Source: a virus. Taken from it: a stretch of 48,101 nt of DNA. Both the position numbers and the translations under genes were made by a program. Numbering within the stretch: position 1 is the first letter of the stretch; each line of letters starts with the position of its first letter. Positions 40,887 to 47,735 of the stretch are shown in pieces. The notes beneath the pieces are model-generated. The model was not told where the DNA came from. It worked only from the letters and a program-made list of their open reading frames with translations, and ran no database searches. The stretch is taken from positions 1 through 48,101 of IMG/VR virus record IMGVR_UViG_3300046457_000044; one strand, 5' to 3'.

Positions 40887-41292
40887 TTCTCACTCCTTCT
40901 GCTTGCTGAGCGTACCCTGCAAGAAATTCTGCATCGTCTCGATAAAGTTGGGCACCTGTGCAGGAGCCGATAGTTCCGGCAATTGCACTTGATCCTGCTT
41001 GACTAGCTTCGGCTCGCGTGGCGCGCTTACGCAGGCTGCTAACGAGAGTGCTATACTGAGTATCAAGGTTTTTGATTTCATTCTGTTTCTCCAAGTCTGC
41101 TTGGGTCTTTTGCAAGGCCAAACGGCTCTCAGCAGCAAGCTTTCCTGCTTGTGCTACAGCAACTTGGTCTTCGTAGGTTTTAACAACTGCTGCATGTTCA
41201 ATACTTACTGCCCGCTTGACTGCTGCATAATGAACTGCATACAGCGCAGCAAGAATGGCAAGCACAGCAACAACCTTTTCAATTAACGACAC
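40774..41292 (-). CDS. Inner-membrane spanin (Rz-like)
   Basis: I choose GTG 41292 (read as MSLIEKVV) because GGAG lies seven bases upstream and the transmembrane segment then begins at once (VVAVLAILAALYAVHYAAV). The periplasmic part is a long Ala/Glu/Gln coiled coil (about 40-95), as in Rz proteins, and ends with a Tyr-rich helix. The product is 172 residues. It contains the whole o-spanin gene in another frame and runs on into the small terminase gene. With the o-spanin it would fuse inner and outer membranes in the last step of lysis. Confidence 0.82.
   Translation of the reverse strand: MSLIEKVVAVLAILAALYAVHYAAVKRAVSIEHAAVVKTYEDQVAVAQAGKLAAESRLALQKTQADLEKQNEIKNLDTQYSTLVSSLRKRATRAEASQAGSSAIAGTIGSCTGAQLYRDDAEFLAGYAQQAEGVRIERDYYYGRYEAARKLLSGQEPDAGLNGSVSNAKSVP
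40890..41081 (-). CDS. Outer-membrane spanin lipoprotein (Rz1-like), nested
   Basis: From ATG 41081 the 63-residue product starts MKSKTLILSIALSLAAC, a lipoprotein signal with lipobox LAAC and acylated Cys17. The mature part is short and Pro-rich (LPELSAPAQVPNF). This is the Rz1 pattern, fully nested in the i-spanin gene in a different frame. The open frame extends upstream to 41138 but the added residues do not fit. Its end contains the AAGGAG used by the small terminase. Confidence 0.85.
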   Translation of the reverse strand: MKSKTLILSIALSLAACVSAPREPKLVKQDQVQLPELSAPAQVPNFIETMQNFLQGTLSKQKE

Positions 41293-41755
41293 TATAATCT
41301 CCGTCGAAAATATGGGCTTCTTTAACGCGACGTTTATACAAGCCTTTGCTATATTTACCGTTAACGTAAACCCATTTGTACATCCCATTACGGGCGTCTG
41401 CATATCTCCCCTCATTAAGAGGTTTTAGGACGCTGTTGGACTTGCAGAAGGCCCCTACACCTACATTGAAAGCAAAGAGGGTGAGGGCGTTATACTGGTC
41501 AACCGTTAGTGGAACATTCACACATTCCAGTACACCAGTGCCATGCTTCACAAGGTCTTTCTTCAGTTGGTCCTTGCACATCTGAGGAGTCCAAGGCTTA
41601 CCCATCACAACATCTTTTCCAGTGTGCCCAGTGCACACAGTTGGAATTCCACCGGTATCTTTGTAAGGGTCCGTAGTTGTCCCTTCTAAGGCAACAGCCC
41701 CCGCGATTAGTGCGGGAGCCGTTATACCAAGTAGCCATTTATTGGCCTTATTCAA
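41279..41755 (-). CDS. SAR endolysin (GH24 lysozyme family)
   Basis: The 158-residue protein starts with a weakly hydrophobic N-terminal segment rich in Ala and Gly (WLLGITAPALIAGAVAL, 8-24), typical of a signal-anchor-release domain, so export by Sec and activation on release from the membrane are likely. The catalytic triad fits GH24: Glu24, Asp33 and Thr39 with the T4/P21 spacing. It hydrolyses the glycan strands of peptidoglycan. A Cys in the neighbourhood (PTVCTG, Cys41) might take part in redox control, as in other SAR lysozymes. It starts one base before the tail spike stop ends and overlaps the i-spanin start by 14 bases. Confidence 0.9.
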   Translation of the reverse strand: MNKANKWLLGITAPALIAGAVALEGTTTDPYKDTGGIPTVCTGHTGKDVVMGKPWTPQMCKDQLKKDLVKHGTGVLECVNVPLTVDQYNALTLFAFNVGVGAFCKSNSVLKPLNEGRYADARNGMYKWVYVNGKYSKGLYKRRVKEAHIFDGDYSVVN

Positions 41756-43483
41756 TTAAGCGCTACCTCCTCCAACCGTGTTGTTGGTTCCAAGATTGCT
41801 AACGGTAGTTGTGTTATTCCAGTAGGTATTCGACTGAACGTTGGTACGTTGAGAACCTGCCTTCAAAGTAATAGCCGTAGTAAGCTGGATAAACGAGTTA
41901 CCTGTAATCACACCACCAGCACCAAGGTAGGTATCAATCGTAATGCCGTTCTGATTCGTTGCTGGAAGTGCAGCAGGGTTGAACACATTACCAAAAAGCG
42001 AGTAGTCATACGCGTTATTGATGTAGATACCGTTGCTGTTGTTCTGCACTAGGAAGAAACTATTAGTACAGGTGAAAGCACCTACAGGCGAATTCAAGCC
42101 AATGCTTGCAATGGCATTGTTGAACTGGCTACCCGTAATGCTCAATTGGTCAAGGTTCACCAACCCCGATGCTGCAAACACACCATAGTTGTTACCAGTG
42201 AAGTTGCACATGGTGATTGAGACACCCTGTACGTTTGCACCGTAATTGATGGACGTGTTCCAGCCAACGAACGAGCAATTGAGGAAGTTGAATACGCAAG
42301 GAATAACAGCAGACGTAGTGCTAAACATAATCACTGCATCGCCGTTCGGATACATCCCTGCGAAATGGCAGTCTGTGAAATAGATGTTAGACATGCCATT
42401 GATTCGAACGCCTTGCTGCCAGTAGTTTGATACAATGAATCCATCGCTTCCACGGAACACGATATCTTCGATATACGAAGGAGCCGTATTAGCTGGATTA
42501 GGAATGCTGGTAGACAACTGGGTAAGCAACATGCCATAACAGGTAGTCGGACCTTGCCCAGTAGTGAGCATGTCGAAACCTTTGTAATGCACTGTATGGA
42601 ATGAGCCGTTGTGATTGGTGGCGATACCAATTACTGATGCTGCAAACAGCAAGCTAGTAATGCCGCTCCCACTACCTTCAATCTTGAAGCTTTGAATGGT
42701 GTTGTTAGCACCGAAGTTGTGTGTAATGGTATTGGTGAAATACCACTTACCCGGACCAATCTTGATATGGATTCGAGCGGAGTCAGGGGCAGCATTCTTC
42801 AGTGCTAGGAAGGCAGACAGGTTATCCGTAATCCCATCAGGCTTGCCACCGAACTGAGCCAACGTCCAAGGGTACGCGTCAGCAATCTTCCATCGGCCGC
42901 CATCAGAGGCGACAATGACGCTACCCCCATTGTCCGCAGAAGTAGAGTCATTGATATCGAGATAGTAGCGACTACCTCCTTTATCCCCTGCGGCATAGTA
43001 GCCACGAGTAACTACATACGCATGAGCCGTCTTGCTAACGGTACGAAGCTCTGCAATGTTGTTGACAGGGTACGCAAGAGGGACAATGCTGCTTCCCAAC
43101 AGGGAATCTGCTGAAGCACGATTAGTTGCCTCATTGGAAGCTTCTGTACTCAGTTCAACCAGTGCCGATTGAACATCCGTAGAAACGATTCCACCTACTG
43201 GATTAACAAGAATCTGCGAAGCAGAGGTAGGCACTTGTCCGGTAGTAGCAACATCAACCAAGTCCTGAAGCCGTGCAGGTTCTGAAAGACCAACCGGCTT
43301 AGGGAGATTGACAATACGGTTGCTGTTCATGTCCAGAGTGTTTAGCATCTGGTTGGGTTCCCCTACGGGGTTGTCCCGATACAGCACCTTGTTATTCAGT
43401 TCATCCTGAATGCGTTCAAAGTTGTCATTGATAATTGCGAGGTTATATCCGCTAACGGCATCGCCTAGTACAATTTTTGTCAT
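41756..43483 (-). CDS. Tail spike with parallel beta-helix (host-binding)
   Basis: The N-terminal ~75 residues (YNLAIINDNFERIQDELNN, then VLYRDNPVGEPNQMLNTLDM, RIVNLPKPV) match those of the next gene and form a virion anchor. The rest shows a pectate-lyase-type start (YPWTLAQFGGKPDGITDNL) and repeated Asn/Gly/Ile/Phe-rich coils typical of right-handed beta helices. Such spikes bind, and often cut, surface polysaccharides. I cannot name the active site. TAAGGATAATA precedes the ATG. Confidence 0.85.
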   Translation of the reverse strand: MTKIVLGDAVSGYNLAIINDNFERIQDELNNKVLYRDNPVGEPNQMLNTLDMNSNRIVNLPKPVGLSEPARLQDLVDVATTGQVPTSASQILVNPVGGIVSTDVQSALVELSTEASNEATNRASADSLLGSSIVPLAYPVNNIAELRTVSKTAHAYVVTRGYYAAGDKGGSRYYLDINDSTSADNGGSVIVASDGGRWKIADAYPWTLAQFGGKPDGITDNLSAFLALKNAAPDSARIHIKIGPGKWYFTNTITHNFGANNTIQSFKIEGSGSGITSLLFAASVIGIATNHNGSFHTVHYKGFDMLTTGQGPTTCYGMLLTQLSTSIPNPANTAPSYIEDIVFRGSDGFIVSNYWQQGVRINGMSNIYFTDCHFAGMYPNGDAVIMFSTTSAVIPCVFNFLNCSFVGWNTSINYGANVQGVSITMCNFTGNNYGVFAASGLVNLDQLSITGSQFNNAIASIGLNSPVGAFTCTNSFFLVQNNSNGIYINNAYDYSLFGNVFNPAALPATNQNGITIDTYLGAGGVITGNSFIQLTTAITLKAGSQRTNVQSNTYWNNTTTVSNLGTNNTVGGGSA

Positions 43484-43494
43484 TATTATCCTTA

Positions 43495-44505
43495 TTAGAT
43501 TCGACGTGCCCGAATATAGCCAGTAGCCGTACAGGTGCTAACTGCGAAGCCAATTGCCGCAGTGAGATAAATCGTAGTGGAGGTAGACACCGTAATACGC
43601 TTATTCGGAACAGGAAGCGAAGTGCCTTGTCCTGCCGGTACATTCACTTGGAGAAGAACGAGGTCCGCTCCAGAAGCTTGTCCTGCCGAAGTAAGAGTAA
43701 AGCCAGTGTTGATGGCGTTGACAGTAGTAGTGCCTGCTGGTGTAATCCCACAGGTTCCGTACACTTCCCAATCACCTGCTGTGAGGGTGAGGGAGCCAAT
43801 GTTGGCTAGGGTGTTGCTTGTCAACCCTACAGCCGAAGGGGTATTCTTAAGCTCCTCACCACTGCTTCCAGCCGATACAAGGCTTCCTGTTACATTGCCC
43901 TTAACACCTGATGGGAACGCAGGAGTGATGAGCCCTGAAGCCGTCAATGCCTGTACATTCGTTGTGCCAGTGAGCGAAGCATTGTTAATCGGTGCCTTCA
44001 GACCAAGATTGGTGATGGTGGCATACGTACTAGCTGCATTGGCTTGTGTGAGATAGGTACTTGCCGCATTAACCTGAGACAGGTACGTAGACGCAGCCAA
44101 TGCCGCATCCAGCTTCAGAGCAAGAGCTGCTGCCTGTGCCGTACTGACTGGCTTGTTAGCATCCGAAGTGTTATCTACGTTCCCAAGCCCAAGATTGGTA
44201 CGAGCCGTAGAAGCGCTTGCTACATCGCTCAGGTTGTTTGCAATCTTCAAGCTATTAGCAATTGCTACATCCGTAGGCTCAATAGGCACACCATTCAGTG
44301 TTACGCTCTTGTACGAAGCTGCGTTCCCATTGAGGATGTTGAACCCATTCATGTCCATATCGTTGAACATCTGATTAGGCTCCCCTGTTGGGTTCTGCCT
44401 GTACAGCACTGCATTGTTCAACGCATCTGCAATTGCTTGAAAATTGTTATTGATGTTCGAGATATTCTGCCCACTCGTCACCGTAGCTAATGTAATCTTA
44501 CTCAA
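43495..44505 (-). CDS. Tail fibre sharing its anchor with the tail spike
   Basis: The first ~65 residues (ISNINNNFQAIADALNN, then VLYRQNPTGEPNQMFNDMDM) align with the tail spike at 41756. Then come Ala/Ser/Thr repeats (three similar ASTYLTQ/ASTYLSQ units, about 140-170) that may form a trimeric shaft, and a beta-rich knob (TLTAGDWEVYGTCGITPAG, TTIYLTAAIGFAVST). It probably is a second receptor-binding fibre. It overlaps the holin end by four bases. Confidence 0.82.
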   Translation of the reverse strand: MSKITLATVTSGQNISNINNNFQAIADALNNAVLYRQNPTGEPNQMFNDMDMNGFNILNGNAASYKSVTLNGVPIEPTDVAIANSLKIANNLSDVASASTARTNLGLGNVDNTSDANKPVSTAQAAALALKLDAALAASTYLSQVNAASTYLTQANAASTYATITNLGLKAPINNASLTGTTNVQALTASGLITPAFPSGVKGNVTGSLVSAGSSGEELKNTPSAVGLTSNTLANIGSLTLTAGDWEVYGTCGITPAGTTTVNAINTGFTLTSAGQASGADLVLLQVNVPAGQGTSLPVPNKRITVSTSTTIYLTAAIGFAVSTCTATGYIRARRI

Positions 44506-44714
44506 GGCAGTTCATCCTTATCTTGTATTTGTTGTTTGCCTTTCCATTCCCTATACCACACCCAAGCCTTATGCCCAATCAACATAGAAAGATAAAGGGC
44601 TGTAGCTACATTGATGAAGATGGGAAGCATGGCTATTAGATTTGCTCCAGTGACGCCTGCGGCAATAGGAACTGCTACAGATGGACTAGCGGCAATATCT
44701 GTTATTACACTCAT
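44502..44714 (-). CDS. Holin-like membrane protein, 70 aa
   Basis: AGGAGG precedes the ATG. The protein has one or two hydrophobic segments (about 12-27 and 28-50, LIAMLPIFINVATALYLSML) and a charged C-terminus (KGKQQIQDKDELP), the usual design of small phage holins. It is the first gene of the leftward late operon and belongs with the SAR endolysin and spanins. A SAR endolysin needs only small pinholes, so it could be a pinholin. Confidence 0.75.
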   Translation of the reverse strand: MSVITDIAASPSVAVPIAAGVTGANLIAMLPIFINVATALYLSMLIGHKAWVWYREWKGKQQIQDKDELP

Positions 44715-44761
44715 GTAAATCCTCCTCTTTGTTTACATAAGCATTTATCGGCCATAAGACA

Positions 44762-44791
44762 TATTTATTACTTAGGGAGCCATTTGTTTAC
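44762..44791 (-). promoter_or_regulatory. Candidate phage-sigma late promoter, site C (holin side)
   Basis: On the minus strand GTAAA (44791-44787), 19 bases, then TAAATA (44767-44762), 48 bases before the holin ATG. It has the same two boxes and spacing as sites A (36460-36489) and B (30057-30086), with A for C at the last base of the first box. It is well placed to drive the whole leftward late operon. Confidence 0.6.
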
Positions 44792-44936
44792 ATTTCTCTG
44801 AGAAAAATTGAAGGTGGAGTGCACATAGGATCAAGACCCCCAATCCCCCGGGGTGGGGTTTGTGGTAGAGAAAGAACGTCCTGCGGACAGTTGATAATTT
44901 GCATTATGTCAAATTGGAGCTTAAGTGAGTATGCAC

Positions 44937-45158
44937 ACTAGGTGTAAACACTAATTGACAAGCACGCCACGGTGTGGCATGTAGGTTGCCTATGTTTGGG
45001 GTACAATGTCTCTCCCATGCAATATTCATTGGTATAGAGAGAGCATCATTCTGGCTGTGAGCTAGGTGTGATAAGGCTTTGACGCCTTCGGCATGTATTA
45101 AAAACACGCCTTCGGCATTGCTAGTATGTGTTGCCGGTAAACAACTAGGTATAAACAC
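44937..45158 (+). repeat. Direct repeat pair ACTAGGTRTAAACAC
   Basis: The 15-base copies are at 44937-44951 and 45144-45158, with one mismatch; CTAGGTGT occurs again at 45062. The second copy extends into AGGTATAAACACCT, which is nearly palindromic. Each full copy stands a short way before a TTGACA (44955 and 45175), so a regulator binding upstream of promoters is possible. Confidence 0.55.
45082..45118 (+). repeat. Direct repeat ACGCCTTCGGCAT, two copies
   Basis: Identical 13-base copies start 24 bases apart (45082-45094 and 45106-45118), each containing the small inverted repeat GCC-TTC-GGC. They lie in the leader region upstream of the early promoter. Confidence 0.6.
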
Positions 45159-45174
45159 CTATAGTAGCTATTGC

Positions 45175-45203
45175 TTGACACTTTGTAACTGAGTGTGTAT
45201 TGT
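45175..45203 (+). promoter_or_regulatory. Host sigma-70 promoter of the early gene block
   Basis: TTGACA (45175-45180), 17 bases, TATTGT (45198-45203). The -35 box is perfect and the -10 box has four of six consensus bases. It lies 55 bases before the first early gene. GACACTTTGTAAC (45177-45189) overlaps the -35 and spacer. Confidence 0.75.
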
Positions 45204-45257
45204 GCAATCTAGTGCTGCGAAACAGCACGACCTACTAACTAACAAGGGGCAACAATC

Positions 45258-45776
45258 ATGGCAAAGAGCAAAGCAGAATTCTTTTCGATGGGTCAATCTG
45301 ACTTCATTGGTGCGTACAAGAACAACAACAGATATGCCATTGCACGCCGTGAATACTTCTTCGCTCGTGAGTCATGGCAAGCCCTAGCCTACTTTGAAGG
45401 TTATCAAGCTGGCGGGCGTGCGTATTGGGCAGCACTAGGACAGATGTGTGAAGAACTGAAGGCGGGCAAGCCCATAACTGAGTGTGTCAACCTAGAACAG
45501 GTAGATGCAGCTATCGAATCAAACAACGCTATCATCAATCACGCTGCCCCTGTAATGGTTGACGGCAAGATGCCCGTACATGCAACACGTAAGCAATTGC
45601 TAGGCATGTTCAAAGCACGCAAGGTAATGAAGGCCGATTACGTCAATCGTAACAACACGTTGAGCATGCGCCTTGCTGCTAAGAATGCATACGCTGAGCT
45701 ATGCTCTCGTATGCGTTGCGAGCTAGTTAATGGTGCGCGCACTCGTGTCGTGCCGTTCGGATGGGACAAGGTATGA
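45258..45776 (+). CDS. Early hypothetical protein, 172 aa
   Basis: First gene after the 45175 promoter, with AAGGGGC before the ATG. The soluble, helical protein is rich in Ala, Arg and Tyr (YAIARREYFFARESWQALAY, near 26-45) and ends in a basic part. I do not recognise it. Position as first early gene suggests a role in host takeover. It overlaps the next gene by four bases. Confidence 0.75.
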   Translation: MAKSKAEFFSMGQSDFIGAYKNNNRYAIARREYFFARESWQALAYFEGYQAGGRAYWAALGQMCEELKAGKPITECVNLEQVDAAIESNNAIINHAAPVMVDGKMPVHATRKQLLGMFKARKVMKADYVNRNNTLSMRLAAKNAYAELCSRMRCELVNGARTRVVPFGWDKV

Positions 45777-45907
45777 TCGTTCGTAAAACATCGTTCATTG
45801 CACGTATCGCAATGGTCCTTCCCTTTCGATTCTATTTTGTAGAGTCGTGCCGTGTTGGGCAAGATTGCACAACGTTTGTTCGTATCGAACTAATCAAAGG
45901 GGAATAA
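45773..45907 (+). CDS. Early small protein, 44 aa
   Basis: The ATG overlaps the upstream stop (ATGA), and the TAA is one base before the next ATG. The product is basic and hydrophobic at the start (KTSFIARIAMVLPFRFYFVE) with two cysteines (SCRVGQDC). It might attach to the membrane. Coupling supports that it is translated. Function unknown. Confidence 0.65.
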   Translation: MIVRKTSFIARIAMVLPFRFYFVESCRVGQDCTTFVRIELIKGE

Positions 45908-45908
45908 C

Positions 45909-46160
45909 ATGATCCGCAATCAAACAGCACGCAAGCTTATGCAGGACTGGCACGATGGGCAATCAAGCGCAATGTATGCAGCAGCATCTAGTGGATTGGT
46001 TGAATCATTCGTGATGTTGGCTAACGAAGTGCTAACGATTGACAATCCGAAAGATCGGCAAGCGTTGCTAAACTGGGTGCAACACAAGCAAACGCGTGTG
46101 TCGTATGTCTATATCAAAGACAGAAACTACGGCGTGTTGCCTTGGGTTAGCAAGGCTTAA
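45909..46160 (+). CDS. Early hypothetical protein, 83 aa
   Basis: AAAGGGG stands upstream of the ATG. It is a mainly helical small protein (ARKLMQDWHDGQSSAMYAAA, then FVMLANEVLTIDNPKDRQALLNWV split by short turns) with a strand-rich end. Not recognised. A GCTATCATCA motif follows its stop. Confidence 0.7.
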   Translation: MIRNQTARKLMQDWHDGQSSAMYAAASSGLVESFVMLANEVLTIDNPKDRQALLNWVQHKQTRVSYVYIKDRNYGVLPWVSKA

Positions 46161-46161
46161 C

Positions 46162-46171
46162 GCTATCATCA
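46162..46171 (+). promoter_or_regulatory. Repeated early intergenic motif GCTATCATCA
   Basis: One of a family of sites in gaps before rightward genes: 46162, 47071, 47663 and 9989 exact, 46480 with one change. TATCAT inside the motif resembles a -10 box, but no constant -35 precedes it. Possibly a middle promoter or a regulator site. Confidence 0.45.
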
Positions 46172-46190
46172 TTAACTAAGGGATTTGACA

Positions 46191-46451
46191 ATGGTAAAGG
46201 TTACTTTCGTTATCAAGAATAAGTCTTCCTTATTCTTTGATGAACTACACGCCGCGTCTGTTCAACATCGCTTCAATATCCTTAAAGAGTTGCACCGTGA
46301 TAAGATGAATGTCACCATGCAATATGGCAATCAAAACGACATTGCCACAGGTGTTGAACTGAACAGGCTATTGAAGATTGAGAATCAATTGTTCGTGTAT
46401 GAACTAGGTGAGCGAAAGGGGTACAAGCTCGCAACGTTCTATATCGGCTAA
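46191..46451 (+). CDS. Early hypothetical protein, 86 aa
   Basis: I choose ATG 46191 with AAGGGA seven bases upstream; TTG 46185 is less likely. It is a mixed alpha/beta protein (VKVTFVIKNKSSLFFDELHA, near 2-21) ending in strands (QLFVYELGERKGYKLATFYI). Not recognised. Confidence 0.7.
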   Translation: MVKVTFVIKNKSSLFFDELHAASVQHRFNILKELHRDKMNVTMQYGNQNDIATGVELNRLLKIENQLFVYELGERKGYKLATFYIG

Positions 46452-46479
46452 CGCTATGCACTGGAGCTTAGGCAACAGT

Positions 46480-46489
46480 GTTATCATCA
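46480..46489 (+). promoter_or_regulatory. Repeated early intergenic motif, variant GTTATCATCA
   Basis: This variant lies in the 80-base gap before the 46532 gene, with its first base 52 bases before the ATG. The motif at 47071 has the same 52-base distance to its gene. Confidence 0.4.
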
Positions 46490-46531
46490 GCGCATAACAA
46501 TTAAATAAATACGGGGTTGTGTGAGGCCATT

Positions 46532-46699
46532 ATGTTAATGTGGGCACTTAAAGACTACTGGGTTGGAGTGTTTGTCGATGGTGAGAAACACATGCTTGTC
46601 GTCCAAGCAATGAATGAGAATGAAGCGGAGCAAGAAGCATTGCTACGCTTTGAGGCGTCAGGTGAGATTTACTTCTGTGAATTAGCTAAGGGGTTTTGA
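46532..46699 (+). CDS. Early small protein, 55 aa
   Basis: ATG 46532 is preceded by GAGG; the open frame from TTG 46517 is less likely, and ATG 46538 is an alternative. The product begins MLMWALKDYWVGVFVDGEK, continuing as a strand-helix-strand protein with an acidic middle (NENEAEQEALLRFE). This resembles small phage proteins that fold like a beta-grasp or KTSC-type domain, though I cannot assign it. Confidence 0.65.
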   Translation: MLMWALKDYWVGVFVDGEKHMLVVQAMNENEAEQEALLRFEASGEIYFCELAKGF

Positions 46700-46700
46700 C

Positions 46701-47027
46701 ATGACAATCAAATACAACCGTGCGGCATACATGAACAATGAATGCTCACATGATGTTTATTACGATCAATTCGTGACTGATGGATTGGTTCGTGCTGTTG
46801 GTCGTATTATTGGTGTTGCGCGGATCAAGGCATCTATTGACGAAAGCTTTAACGATATACCATTGCGGGAATGGGATGCACTTTGGCCTATTGTGGAAAG
46901 TTATTTCGGGGCAGCACTCGCAGATAGTAACGCGAGTACATCAGGTGGAGTTAGATCAATCAGCCTCAGTGATACAATATGTGTAGCCAAGGCAGCAGCA
47001 AAGCGAATAGCAAACACCCTGCCCTAA
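46701..47027 (+). CDS. Early hypothetical protein, 108 aa
   Basis: AAGGGG stands before the ATG, one base after the upstream stop. It is helical and soluble, with a middle part DIPLREWDALWPIVESYFGA and a Ser/Ala-rich end. Not recognised. It is followed directly by a strong terminator. Confidence 0.7.
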   Translation: MTIKYNRAAYMNNECSHDVYYDQFVTDGLVRAVGRIIGVARIKASIDESFNDIPLREWDALWPIVESYFGAALADSNASTSGGVRSISLSDTICVAKAAAKRIANTLP

Positions 47028-47029
47028 CC

Positions 47030-47060
47030 AAAGCCCGCACTTAGCGGGCTTTGTCTTTTG
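47030..47060 (+). terminator. Rho-independent terminator after the first early genes
   Basis: AAAGCCCGC and GCGGGCTTT form a nine-base stem with a five-base loop, followed by GTCTTTTG. It ends the early block 45258-47027 and separates it from the H-NS-like gene. Confidence 0.92.
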
Positions 47061-47070
47061 TATAGCATGC

Positions 47071-47080
47071 GCTATCATCA
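47071..47080 (+). promoter_or_regulatory. Repeated early intergenic motif GCTATCATCA before the H-NS-like gene
   Basis: It lies 52 bases before the H-NS-like ATG and just after the terminator at 47030-47060, where a new promoter is needed. TTGTCT (47051-47056) is 16 bases before TATCAT and could serve as a weak -35. Confidence 0.5.
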
Positions 47081-47122
47081 ACATACGCAACACGCGTACA
47101 TACATACATAGGAGCGTGACAT

Positions 47123-47470
47123 ATGGCTGAATCATTGAAGGCACTACTGAAGCAGCAGGAAGAACTAGCGGCAAAGATTGAAGCCGTGAGAGCAGAAGGC
47201 AAAGCCAAGGGCATAGAGCAGATTAAATCCATCATGGATGAACTAGGCATTGGTGCTAGTGACTTGGGATTCTATGATGTAGCTACCCTACCCCATGGCA
47301 AGCAAGGCCCGCGTACATTCAAGCAACGCAAGGCAATGGCACCGATCGAGCCTAAGTATCGTGATCCAGCTACAGGAAACACATGGAGCGGGCGTGGTAA
47401 ACCTCCTCGTTGGTTGCAAGGCAATCGGGACGATTTCCTGATAGGAAAAGACCAAGCAAAAGCGGCATAG
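47123..47470 (+). CDS. H-NS-family nucleoid-associated protein
   Basis: The 115-residue protein has the two-part design of H-NS: an N-terminal coiled-coil oligomerisation region (about 3-40, LKALLKQQEELAAKIEAVRA) and, after a flexible linker, a C-terminal DNA-binding domain with KYRDPATGNTWSGRGKPPRW (78-97). The TWSGRGKxPxW form of the motif is typical of the H-NS family found in beta-proteobacteria (Bv3F-like) and xanthomonads. AGGAG precedes the ATG. It has its own transcription unit between two terminators. It could silence host or rival genes, act as a decoy for host H-NS, or help phage DNA escape silencing. Confidence 0.9.
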   Translation: MAESLKALLKQQEELAAKIEAVRAEGKAKGIEQIKSIMDELGIGASDLGFYDVATLPHGKQGPRTFKQRKAMAPIEPKYRDPATGNTWSGRGKPPRWLQGNRDDFLIGKDQAKAA

Positions 47471-47512
47471 CTCTGCTATTCTTAATACGTAAAAACAACT
47501 TCGGGGTTAGCT

Positions 47513-47593
47513 ATGGAGAGCTATGTAGTAATAGGCTATGTCGTTGCCCTACTCGTTCTAGGGTTTGCAGGACAGTACGCCGCAGTGTTGTAA
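47513..47593 (+). CDS. Possible membrane peptide, 26 aa
   Basis: The short frame ATG 47513 to TAA 47593 codes for one hydrophobic segment (YVVIGYVVALLVLGFAG). The GGGG upstream is a weak ribosome binding site. It lies between the H-NS-like gene and a terminator, which makes expression likely. Whether it is a true gene is uncertain. Confidence 0.45.
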   Translation: MESYVVIGYVVALLVLGFAGQYAAVL

Positions 47594-47600
47594 ATAGAGA

Positions 47601-47626
47601 GCCCGCCTTGTGCGGGTTTTCTTTTG
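47601..47626 (+). terminator. Rho-independent terminator after the H-NS-like unit
   Basis: CCCGC and GCGGG form a stem with a five-base loop, followed by TTTTCTTTT. It ends the transcript that carries the H-NS-like gene and the mini-membrane peptide. Confidence 0.88.
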
Positions 47627-47735
47627 CCTGTATGTGTGTATATGCACTATGTGTAGCCCACAGCTATCATCATTTGTCAATGTGTAATCCCTACCTGTTA
47701 GGGTTTGTCATATGTAACATACTTGTTTCAAAGTG

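Larger units (their letters stand above)
44715..45257. other. Divergent control region between late and early operons
   Basis: No credible gene in 543 bases. It contains, from left to right: the candidate late promoter for the leftward operon (44762-44791); a G/C-rich hairpin-forming stretch (ACCCC...CCCCGGGG...GGGGT, 44836-44862); a direct repeat ACTAGGTRTAAACAC (44937-44951 and 45144-45158) with a partial copy at 45062; a 13-base direct repeat ACGCCTTCGGCAT (45082-45094, 45106-45118); and the rightward promoter at 45175. A TTGACA at 44955 lacks a convincing -10. Such a region is also where the ends of a linear genome of this type could lie. Confidence 0.7.

Noticed and set aside
44955-45007. 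TTGACA at 44955 and TACAAT at 45002 as a promoter
   Set aside because: The boxes are 41 bases apart, and neither has a partner at 16-18 bases.
44904-45158. Minus-strand open frame of 84 codons in the divergent region
   Set aside because: No ribosome binding site, and it spans the direct repeats and G/C-poor control sequence.
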